A stretch of 64,000 nt of DNA from Prauserella muralis (GTDB lineage: Bacteria; Actinomycetota; Actinomycetes; Mycobacteriales; Pseudonocardiaceae): assembly GCF_003202285.1 (NCBI RefSeq), contig NZ_CM009984.1, positions 1 through 64,000 of the forward strand, given 5' to 3'. The notes beneath the pieces were generated by a model that was given only the letters and a program-made list of their open reading frames with translations, did not search any database and was not told the origin of the DNA. The first letter of the stretch is position 1. Each line of letters starts with the position of its first letter. A program made the position numbers and the translations under genes. Below, one piece after another: positions 57,566 to 64,000 of the stretch.

Positions 57566-57825
57566 GGAATCTGACCTGGGTGGAACGGGCGGCGTGCCGT
57601 GAGGAGGACCCGGAGTTGTTCTTCCCGGTCGGCACGAACGGCCCGGCTCTTCGTCAGGCTGCCGCGGCCAAGGCTGTGTGCCAGCGCTGCCCGGTCGAGG
57701 CCGATTGCTTGGCCTGGGCGCTGGAGTCCGGGCAGGACGCGGGCGTTTGGGGCGGCCTGGACGAGGACGAGCGGAACGCGCTGATGGCGCGTCGTGAGGC
57801 CGCGCCGCAGGAGGTGCGGGCATGA
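57562..57825 (+). CDS. WhiB-like [4Fe-4S] transcription factor
   Basis: An 87-residue WhiB protein: C12, C40, C43 and C49 (ACREEDPE; AVCQRCPVEADCL) bind the cluster, and GVWGG (61-65) plus a basic C-terminus follow. WhiB proteins act with sigma factors in actinomycetes; plasmid and phage versions regulate element genes. Coupled to neighbours. Probably regulates the transfer operon. Confidence 0.92.
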   Translation: MRNLTWVERAACREEDPELFFPVGTNGPALRQAAAAKAVCQRCPVEADCLAWALESGQDAGVWGGLDEDERNALMARREAAPQEVRA

Positions 57826-58100
57826 CGAGCACCGACTACACCACCGACCCCACCGCGGTCGATGTGCCTGCTGAGCGGCCTGAACAGGCTGAGGCCGCCC
57901 AGTCGGCGGAGGTGTTTCCGCTGGACGACGCCGAGGGCATCGGGGCGCCGCTGCTGGCCACGTTGGTGGGTGGCATGGCGCTGGTTGTTGCGGTGCTGGC
58001 CCCGGTTTCCGGGGTCAAGCTCGCGGGTGCGCTGATCGTGGTGGCGGCTGCGGTCGTCACGTTCCGGCTGCTGATGCGCCGGGGTGGTGGTTCCCGATGA
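57822..58100 (+). CDS. Small two-TM membrane protein (92 aa)
   Basis: Acidic N-terminus then GAPLLATLVGGMALVVAVLAP and KLAGALIVVAAAVVTFRLLM, two hydrophobic segments, and a short basic tail. Overlaps both neighbours. Typical of Spd-type spread/transfer proteins. Confidence 0.65.
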   Translation: MTSTDYTTDPTAVDVPAERPEQAEAAQSAEVFPLDDAEGIGAPLLATLVGGMALVVAVLAPVSGVKLAGALIVVAAAVVTFRLLMRRGGGSR

Positions 58101-58396
58101 CGAACACGGTGACCGCCGCCCCGGCTGCCGCCGGAAGGAAGACCAGCGCCCGCCAGACCGGACGGGAAGTCCTGGCCGGGTTCCTGTCCACGGCCACCGC
58201 GGACACCGAGATGGGTCTGCGGGTGCGTGCCTTGTGCGACGAGCTGGAGGACATCGCGCGGGACCGCGAGTTGGCCAGCCGCTACGTCGAGCCCGGCACT
58301 TGGTTGCGCGAGCTGGCCGACGAGGAGCGGGACGTCTGGGAGCACATCGTCGAGGCGCTGACACCGGTGAGCAGCGCAAACACGAAGGAGGAGTAG
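58097..58396 (+). CDS. Hypothetical soluble protein (99 aa)
   Basis: MTNTVTAAPAAAGRKTSARQ, then LAGFLSTATADTEMGLRVRA LCDELEDIARD, WLRELADEERDVWEHIVEAL. Helical. Coupled; AAGGAGGAG at its end serves as RBS for the next gene. No family recognised. Confidence 0.55.
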   Translation: MTNTVTAAPAAAGRKTSARQTGREVLAGFLSTATADTEMGLRVRALCDELEDIARDRELASRYVEPGTWLRELADEERDVWEHIVEALTPVSSANTKEE

Positions 58397-59439
58397 TGAC
58401 GGTAACCGACGAGCGGCCCCGTAACGGGCACACCGTGGAGGACTCTGCGGTGCCGAGGACGCCGCTCGATGTCGAGGCGGGTCCGCAGGACTTGGTGGCG
58501 GCCGAGACGCCACGTGCTGCGGCCGAGTCGGAGGAGTCCGAGGTGGTGCGTCAGCTGCGGCAGCGGGTGGCGGACCGCAGGACGGCTAACGAGCTGGCGC
58601 GCGAGTATGTCGAGCTCAGCGAAGACCCGGTGCTGCACGAGGTGCCCTCTCCCGAGGAGGAGAAGAAGGACACCAAGGTTGCCGAGCATGTCCGCGGTAA
58701 GCAGCGCAAGGAGCGCAAGCGCTCGGGTGTGGCCGAGGTGCGCCGGACCCGCCGGAACCGCCGGTGGGACTTCTGGGACGAGCGGGCCACGCGGGCGCGG
58801 GATCGGATCCTGGATCCGGCGCGGGCGATCGGCGCCGACTACCGCAAGCTCGTCGCGTCCAGCTGGGCCGCGTTCGTGCTGATCGCGGGCGGTGTGGCCT
58901 ACATGGCGAAGAACGTGCACGACGGCCTGGTGGGCGTGCACGGCTCGTGGACGGCCTACCTGGTCGAGCCGCTGGCGTCGGTGCTGCTGGCGATCTCGAT
59001 GGTTGCGCAGTTCACGGCCCGCAAGCGCGGCATCACGATCAATCGCGGGTTCTACTGGTTCGATGGCAGCCTGGCGCTGGCGTCGGTGCTGCTCAACGTC
59101 GTTCCGTCCGGGATCCGGTACGGCTGGCAGTCCACTGATCTGCTCGCGCACCTGCTGGTGCCCGCCTTGGTCGTCACCGCGGTCATCGCCTGGCATCTCG
59201 CCTCGAACCTGTACGGGCAGGCGATCGCGCAGTCCAAGAACGCGCCGATCGTGATCTTCCGGGATGACGAGACCACGGCCGAGCACCTGGCGCTGCTGCG
59301 CCGGGCCACCGCCAACGGCCAACTCCCGGTCGAGCCCTCGGTGACCCAGGTGATCAAGTGCCTGCGGTCGCAGCTGCCCAACGGCATCGGACATGCAGCC
59401 GCCCGCAGGGTCGCCGGGATCTACCTGGGCGGTCGCTGA
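58396..59439 (+). CDS. SpdB/DUF2637-like membrane transfer protein
   Basis: A 347-residue protein. The charged N-terminal 150 residues contain KKDTKVAEHVRGKQRKERKR. Then comes a four-TM region (LVASSWAAFVLIAGGVAYMA, TAYLVEPLASVLLAISMVAQ, WFDGSLALASVLLNVVPSG, LVPALVVTAVIAWHLASNL), followed by a soluble tail. This matches SpdB/DUF2637 proteins of actinobacterial conjugative plasmids, which form part of the mycelial spread apparatus. GTG start in TAGTG overlap with the previous stop. Confidence 0.8.
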   Translation: MTVTDERPRNGHTVEDSAVPRTPLDVEAGPQDLVAAETPRAAAESEESEVVRQLRQRVADRRTANELAREYVELSEDPVLHEVPSPEEEKKDTKVAEHVRGKQRKERKRSGVAEVRRTRRNRRWDFWDERATRARDRILDPARAIGADYRKLVASSWAAFVLIAGGVAYMAKNVHDGLVGVHGSWTAYLVEPLASVLLAISMVAQFTARKRGITINRGFYWFDGSLALASVLLNVVPSGIRYGWQSTDLLAHLLVPALVVTAVIAWHLASNLYGQAIAQSKNAPIVIFRDDETTAEHLALLRRATANGQLPVEPSVTQVIKCLRSQLPNGIGHAAARRVAGIYLGGR

Positions 59440-59529
59440 CTCCCTAGTCGTCGGCGGCCGGGCTCCTGAGAAGCGGGAACACCCCCTCACCCGCTGCCCG
59501 GCCGCCGGCTTCCCGCCCCATCAAACGAA

Positions 59530-59559
59530 TAACCCAACCCAACCCAATGATGGAAGGAC
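59530..59559 (+). promoter_or_regulatory. CCCAACCCAA + GGAAGGAC leader, copy 3
   Basis: AACCCAACCCAACCCAA, four bases, GGAAGGAC, before 59571. Same leader as 49165 and 49958. Confidence 0.7.
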
Positions 59560-59570
59560 GTGATCTGGCG

Positions 59571-59990
59571 ATGGCCTGGCTGTTGCTCATCTTCACGGGC
59601 GTGATCCTGATTTTGCTGCACAAGCAGTGGCCGAAGTGGAAGAAGTGGTACGTCGTCACCTTCGTCACCGCCTTGGTCGCATGCTCGTTGGCGTCGACCT
59701 CCCTGGGTGGCTGGCTGGCGGGCCTTCTTGCCCAGCTTCTTGGTGCACTGTTCGGCTGGACCGGTGCGAGACCGGCGCTAGTCGCAGCGCTTCTGGTCGT
59801 GATCGGCATCCTCGCCGTGGCCTATGGCTTGCGGGACAAGAAGGCGAACACGTGGGAGATGTGCTGCCTGTTCATGCTGCCGTTGCTGTTCATCATCAGC
59901 TCTGGCCCGATCGCGGCAGGCGGCGGCACCTTCGCCGACGCTGTGACCAACTTCGGAAGCCAGGGCCTGGGCTATCTGATCAGCGGCTGA
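59571..59990 (+). CDS. Small membrane protein (139 aa)
   Basis: WLLLIFTGVILILLHKQWPK, VTFVTALVACSLASTSLGGW, PALVAALLVVIGILAVAYG and MCCLFMLPLLFIISSGPIA give four TM segments. Probably a transfer-apparatus component. ATG 59571 preferred, with GGAAGGAC upstream; the stop overlaps the next gene by one base. Confidence 0.65.
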   Translation: MAWLLLIFTGVILILLHKQWPKWKKWYVVTFVTALVACSLASTSLGGWLAGLLAQLLGALFGWTGARPALVAALLVVIGILAVAYGLRDKKANTWEMCCLFMLPLLFIISSGPIAAGGGTFADAVTNFGSQGLGYLISG

Positions 59991-60232
59991 TGGGTGGGCA
60001 CCGCGACAGCCGCAGCGCCCGTGTGGCGCGGTGGCGCCGCCTCTACTGGGAACGAGTCGAGCGGATCCGCAGCGACACCGACCAGATCGCCGCCGCTGCC
60101 GATCACCTGCGGATCGCGCTGAACAAGTGCGCCACCCCGGAGCAGCGCACCGACATCATCGCCACCGCAGTGGCTGACCTGATCGCTCCGGCCGAGGAAC
60201 TTCTGACCCGCTACGAGAGGAAAGGCCGATGA
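59990..60232 (+). CDS. Hypothetical small helical protein (80 aa)
   Basis: MGGHRDSRSARVARWRRLYW ERVERIRSDTD, AAAADHLRIALNKCATPEQR. Amphipathic helical pair. TGATG overlap at start and ATGA overlap at end. No family recognised. Confidence 0.55.
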   Translation: MGGHRDSRSARVARWRRLYWERVERIRSDTDQIAAAADHLRIALNKCATPEQRTDIIATAVADLIAPAEELLTRYERKGR

Positions 60233-60666
60233 CCAGCAGCGTTGCGCCGGAAACGGGCGCCGAGGTCACCGCCGAGATTCCCGCCGTGACCGAGCACGCC
60301 GAGCAGCACTCGGCCGCTGCGGCCAAGCCTGACAAGCCGGTGATCGGCGCGCAGTCGGCGCCGGTGACGCTGGCCGAGCACAGTCGGCAGTGGGCAGCGC
60401 AGGCGCGCCAGCAGTGGACACCGCCGGATCTGTGGGAGCACGGACGCCCGCCACTGAAGAGCACGTGGCTGTGGGCGCGCCATGGCCAGCATCTGCCCGA
60501 GGACGAGGCCGTGCGGAACGTCTCCCGCGTCACGGCGGCGATCCGACTGCCGTTCCGGGCGCTGTGTTTGTACCTGGACTGGATTTTCGACCGCGATTCG
60601 CGCGTCGTGGCGGCCGTGGTCCTGGTGCTCGTCGTGATCCAGGCCGTCTTCCACCCGTTCTTCTGA
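60229..60666 (+). CDS. Hypothetical protein with C-terminal TM (145 aa)
   Basis: A disordered Ala/Glu-rich N-terminus, EHSRQWAAQARQQWTPPDLW ... WLWARHGQHLPEDEAVRNVS, then VVAAVVLVLVVIQAVFHPFF as a C-terminal membrane anchor. Likely a transfer-operon accessory. Confidence 0.6.
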   Translation: MTSSVAPETGAEVTAEIPAVTEHAEQHSAAAAKPDKPVIGAQSAPVTLAEHSRQWAAQARQQWTPPDLWEHGRPPLKSTWLWARHGQHLPEDEAVRNVSRVTAAIRLPFRALCLYLDWIFDRDSRVVAAVVLVLVVIQAVFHPFF

Positions 60667-60690
60667 CCCGAAAGGGGAGGTGAGATCCCC

Positions 60691-62172
60691 GTGCTTCTTT
60701 TCTGCTTGCTGCTCGCGTACGTGATCGTGCGCGTCAGCGAAGACGTCAGCGCCAGTGTGCGCGGCCACCAGCCGCCCCGGCACGAGTACCGGATGGCGAA
60801 GCTGAAGGCGCGGCAGGCCAACGGTGGCCGGGTGCCGCAGTCGTCGTTCGGCCGCTACATGACCGGCCTGATCGACGATGCCTGGGACTCTGCACACCAC
60901 AAGCGCCAGCTCATGGCCGAGCACCGCAAGGAGAAGCAGGCTCGCAAGATCGCCGCCAAGCAACAGCGGCAGCAGCGGCGCTGGGAACGCCAGGATGCCA
61001 AGCGCGTCGCCAAGGCCGGGTTCAGCGCCGAGGTGCCGACGCCGGGGGAGGCCACCCCGGCCAGCGGGGCCGCGGCGGGCCAGCTCGGCCCCAAGCCGGG
61101 TGCCGCGGCACCGGCCGGGTTCTCTGCGCAGGTGCCCCAGCCGGGCCAAGGACCGGCGGGCAGCGGCATCACCGAGCCGCCGCATCCCGCCCCGACGCCG
61201 ACGGCGGGTTCGGCCCCGGACACCGGCGACAACTCTCGCAGTCCGCGCGACGCCGACGAGCTCGACCGCTTCGCCAGGAACAACCCCGAGGTCGACAGCT
61301 ACGCCTCGGCGATCGCCGGCGCGGACGGGGAGTGGGACTCGGCGCTGTTCTACGACGCGGTGCGCGAGATGAAGAACGCCCGCGAGGCCCAGCACGCCCG
61401 TGAGGTGGCCGCCGGGCAGCCGATGGCGGGGGAGCCCGGGCAAGACCCGACCACCGGGTTTCAGATCCCGAGCGAGGCCACCAGCGCCTGCCCCTGCGGT
61501 ACCGGCACGCAACGACCGGTGCCGGGATCGCTGCACGCCGACGAGGGCGACGGCGCCGCGATGGTCGACACCGCATGCGACAACGCCGACTGCGGCATCT
61601 CCTCGGCGCACTACTGGACGCCCTCCGACGAGGAATACCGCCGCCACTTCGGCCACGGCTTCGGCGACGACGTCGACGACGAGCCGGACCCCCACGCCGA
61701 CGCCAAGGAGGACACCCACACATCACTCACATCACTGCCGACCAACGTCATCCCGTTCAAGCGCAACCCCAACACGGTCACACGAATGGAGCTTCCCGTG
61801 ACGAACCCCGAGATCACCGGCCTGGATTCTGCGATCGCCTACGCGCAGGGCATGGCCTCGCAGTGCACCCACGCCTACGACCAGATCAGCGCGATCCTGC
61901 CCGGCAGCGATGAGACCGCCGCCTCCTGTGAGCAGGCGCGCGCCGACCTGGAAGCCGGTGGAGTGAGCGGTCAGCCGCTCACCGACGTCGGCTCGGTGCA
62001 GGAGCAGATGACCGGCGCCATCACCGAGCTGCAGGCGGCGCTGGCCCAGCTGGAGGCCGCCGCGGCGGCCGCGAACAGCCTGGCCACCGAGCTGGAGAGC
62101 CACCGCGGTGTCCAGGAGGCCTACTCGGTCACCCCGAACGCTGGCGACAAGGCCTTCGTCACCGCCGAGTAG
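60691..62172 (+). CDS. Membrane-anchored transfer protein with coiled coils (493 aa)
   Basis: One N-terminal TM (LLFCLLLAYVIVRVSEDV), a basic helical part, Pro/Gly-rich linkers with repeated AGFSAEVPTPG/AGFSAQVPQPG phrases, a Cys pair (ACPCGTG ... ACDNADCGI, possible zinc), and a C-terminal coiled coil (ITELQAALAQLEAAAAAANS). Starts GTG 60691. I do not recognise a domain; its place just before the FtsK/TraB gene suggests a coupling or channel accessory. Confidence 0.65.
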   Translation: MLLFCLLLAYVIVRVSEDVSASVRGHQPPRHEYRMAKLKARQANGGRVPQSSFGRYMTGLIDDAWDSAHHKRQLMAEHRKEKQARKIAAKQQRQQRRWERQDAKRVAKAGFSAEVPTPGEATPASGAAAGQLGPKPGAAAPAGFSAQVPQPGQGPAGSGITEPPHPAPTPTAGSAPDTGDNSRSPRDADELDRFARNNPEVDSYASAIAGADGEWDSALFYDAVREMKNAREAQHAREVAAGQPMAGEPGQDPTTGFQIPSEATSACPCGTGTQRPVPGSLHADEGDGAAMVDTACDNADCGISSAHYWTPSDEEYRRHFGHGFGDDVDDEPDPHADAKEDTHTSLTSLPTNVIPFKRNPNTVTRMELPVTNPEITGLDSAIAYAQGMASQCTHAYDQISAILPGSDETAASCEQARADLEAGGVSGQPLTDVGSVQEQMTGAITELQAALAQLEAAAAAANSLATELESHRGVQEAYSVTPNAGDKAFVTAE

Positions 62173-62274
62173 CCGGCGCGGGTGTCGTTTCGGTCCCGCA
62201 CACCCTTCGCCCCGTCGCTGGGGGTGTGCGGGCGCCGTGGCCGACACCGGCCAGACCAGGAGGGACTCAACGCC

Positions 62275-64000
62275 ATGCCGAAAACCGCATCTCGCCCCGC
62301 CGCGCGCGGGCAGGGCGGTCGCCCGGCGACCGTGACGCCGGAGCTGCAGCAGCACATCGAGCGCACCGCGGCCAGCTTCGCCGAGGCCACCATGCAGGCG
62401 ATGGCGGCGCTGCCCGAGGACGCCAGCGTCGACCAGACCGTCCGCGGCGCCGCAGACGACGCCACGAACGCTGCCCAGCCCCGCAACCGTGCCCAGCGGC
62501 GCGCCGCGCAGCGCTCCGAACGCAAGCTGCTGGCCGAGCTTGAGCGCCGCAACCGCAAGCAACTGATGCCGCACTACATCGCGGCCGGTCTGCTCGGCCT
62601 GGCGCAAGTGGTGCACTCGCTGGCGATTCAGGCACAGGCGGCCGGGGTCGCGGCAGTGGTGACCGGCCTGGCCTGCGCGACGGCGGGCGCGGTGGGCCAC
62701 GTGTGGCTGCGGCGCCGCGAGCACGCTCTCGCCGAGTGGACCCTGTGGTCGGCACTGCTGACCACCGCGACCTCGCTGTGGATGGTGATCGCGGTGACCG
62801 CCGGGGTCACCTGGGGCAGCCTGGCGTTGGCGCTGGCCGGCGATTACGCCTTCGGCGCCCGCTGGTGGGCGGCCAACCGCCATCCCGAGGCTGTCGAACC
62901 CGCACCCGAGACCGAGCTGGCGCCGGTCGAGGTGGACGAGTCGATGCTGGCGCTCTACCCACGCCGCTGGGCCGAGTACCTCGGCGGCAGCGGCTGCGTG
63001 CTGGCCGGATCCCAGCTGGTCAGCGGAGAGCCGTTCGAGCACGGCATCGAATACGTGCTGCGGCTGCGCCCGGGCAAGCACGACCTGGACATGGTGCGCT
63101 CGAACATGTCCAAGATCGCCAGCGGGCTCGGGCACCCGGAGACCAAGCTGACCGTCGATCCCGTCGAGGAGAACCCGGCGCTGGCCCGGTTCCGCGTGGT
63201 CACCGCCTCGCCGGTCGCCGGGGACGTGTACTTCCACGGCCCGCAGTTCGTCGACGGCCGGATCGTGCTCGGCCCCTACATCGACGGGCTGGGCGACGCG
63301 GTGTGGCGGCTGTACACCGACAACAGCATCTGGGGCGGGCTGATCGTCGGCGGCACCGGGTCGGGCAAGTCGCGGCTCATCGACGTCATCGCCTTGACCG
63401 CGCTGTACACCGCCTGCACCTACGTCATCCACGTCGACGGCCAGGACGGCATGTCCTGCCCCCAACTGTGGGAGCACGCCCAGGAACGCTACGGCGCCGA
63501 CGACGCCGAGTACGCGCTGCGTCGGCTGATCGCCATGCAGCAGTACCGGCAACGCAACCGCCGCGGCGGCGGCCACGGGTTCAACCCGTCCCCGGACTAT
63601 CCCGGCATCCTCGTCATCGTCGACGAGGCGCACGTCGTGGTCACCAAGGACAACGCCGACAAGTGGGCCAAGCTCGCCCGCGAGGCCCGCAAGGTCGGCA
63701 TCGCGGTGATCATGGCCGACCAGGACGGATCGCTGGAGACGTTCAAAAAGTCGGTGCTGCGCGGCAGCCTGCGCGCGGGCAACGCGGTCGGGCTGCGCAC
63801 CGACGAGCGCAGCCAGGGCCAGATCCTGTCGCACGGCCAGTTCAACCTGCACGATCTGCCCGCCATCCCTGGCTACGGCCACACCCTCGGCGAAACCGCC
63901 CGGCACGCCCCGTTCAAGAACCGCTGGGTGCCCACCCGCGAGGACGCGGCCAAGGGCGCGTCCAAGGGCAAGTCCTTTCCGAAGGAGCTGCTGCTGGTCG
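62275..64000 (+). CDS. FtsK/SpoIIIE-type (TraB-like) conjugal DNA translocase, partial
   Basis: The gene is open to the end of the window (at least 575 codons). Four TM segments near residues 100-200 (YIAAGLLGLAQVVHSLAIQA; VAAVVTGLACATAGAVGHVW; WTLWSALLTTATSLWMVIAV; LALALAGDYAFG) precede the ATPase: Walker A VGGTGSGKSRLI (about residue 358), Walker B ILVIVDEAH (about 444). Actinobacterial conjugation uses a single such double-stranded-DNA pump, so this is the likely main transfer gene. AGGAGGGACTC precedes the ATG. Confidence 0.88.
   Translation, partial: MPKTASRPAARGQGGRPATVTPELQQHIERTAASFAEATMQAMAALPEDASVDQTVRGAADDATNAAQPRNRAQRRAAQRSERKLLAELERRNRKQLMPHYIAAGLLGLAQVVHSLAIQAQAAGVAAVVTGLACATAGAVGHVWLRRREHALAEWTLWSALLTTATSLWMVIAVTAGVTWGSLALALAGDYAFGARWWAANRHPEAVEPAPETELAPVEVDESMLALYPRRWAEYLGGSGCVLAGSQLVSGEPFEHGIEYVLRLRPGKHDLDMVRSNMSKIASGLGHPETKLTVDPVEENPALARFRVVTASPVAGDVYFHGPQFVDGRIVLGPYIDGLGDAVWRLYTDNSIWGGLIVGGTGSGKSRLIDVIALTALYTACTYVIHVDGQDGMSCPQLWEHAQERYGADDAEYALRRLIAMQQYRQRNRRGGGHGFNPSPDYPGILVIVDEAHVVVTKDNADKWAKLAREARKVGIAVIMADQDGSLETFKKSVLRGSLRAGNAVGLRTDERSQGQILSHGQFNLHDLPAIPGYGHTLGETARHAPFKNRWVPTREDAAKGASKGKSFPKELLLV

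Noticed and set aside
61732..63906. Minus-strand frame of over 700 codons over the FtsK/TraB gene
   Set aside because: Gly/Val/Leu-rich antisense translation; plus strand has TM segments and Walker A/B.

Overview
The window is very GC-rich DNA with actinobacterial signatures: a WhiB-like protein, XRE/DUF5753 and DUF6879 partners, an FtsK/TraB-type conjugal translocase, and GTGA/ATGA start-stop overlaps throughout. The gene content points to a conjugative or mobilisable plasmid (or integrated plasmid-like element) of a filamentous actinomycete, probably Pseudonocardiaceae; the genus is inferred, not proven. About two thirds is plasmid backbone and one third (roughly 7.6-38.5 kb) is an acquired catabolic island.

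Layout. 0.8-7.2 kb (minus strand): nucleoside hydrolase, DUF6545-like membrane protein, ImmA/IrrE protease, a mobilisation accessory protein, a MobC-like protein and a relaxase, with a repeat-rich candidate oriT region upstream. 7.4-9.9 kb: a NACHT-NTPase remnant cut by a 156-bp IS end, a serine recombinase coupled to an ABC-type ATPase, and an IS1634-like remnant. 10.1-17.0 kb: a minus-strand operon resembling the p-cumate upper pathway (Rieske oxygenase alpha/beta, cis-diol dehydrogenase, ACMSD-like decarboxylase, meta-cleavage hydrolase, class III extradiol dioxygenase, truncated hydratase) with a divergent GntR/FadR regulator. 17.0-20.9 kb: nested IS3, IS256 and Tn554-like remnants. 21.0-38.3 kb: a single 17-kb minus-strand operon closely matching the acyclic-terpene (atu: citronellol/geraniol) logic: acyl-CoA ligase, CoA-transferase, citronellyl-CoA-dehydrogenase-like ACAD, geranyl-CoA-carboxylase-like alpha and beta subunits, AtuA, hydratases, SDRs, thiolase, IclR regulator, and a citrate-synthase-fold citryl-CoA-lyase-like protein that may do the lyase step. 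Both catabolic modules would therefore handle monoterpenoid carbon (inference).

38.5-40.4 kb returns to backbone with a broken C5-methyltransferase and a SprT-like protein. 40.5-45.1 kb holds a MoxR-ATPase/vWA/partner locus facing a ribbon-helix-helix gene across three copies of a perfect palindrome; the ATPase gene carries two frameshifts. 45.2-50.0 kb is a minus-strand operon of small plasmid proteins including a GGDEF protein, an ASCH protein, two HNH proteins and several zinc-knuckle proteins. 50.4-54.8 kb is the maintenance core: ParA, an RHH partner with a near-exact 264-bp internal duplication, a replication initiator and an orphan Phd-like protein. 55.3-57.2 kb encodes a DUF6879/XRE-DUF5753 regulatory trio. 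57.4-64.0 kb is the plus-strand transfer operon (WhiB, small membrane proteins, SpdB-like protein, FtsK/TraB translocase running off the end).

Beyond genes, three palindrome families tie the backbone together: a 24-bp TTTATGCAGT/ACTGAATAAA dyad at three promoters (likely XRE regulon), a TTTCCGCAAGCGGAAA family in and around the par locus (candidate centromere/operator), and AAGTGGCTAGCCACTT at the MoxR/vWA locus. All functional assignments come from reading motifs; no database search was run.
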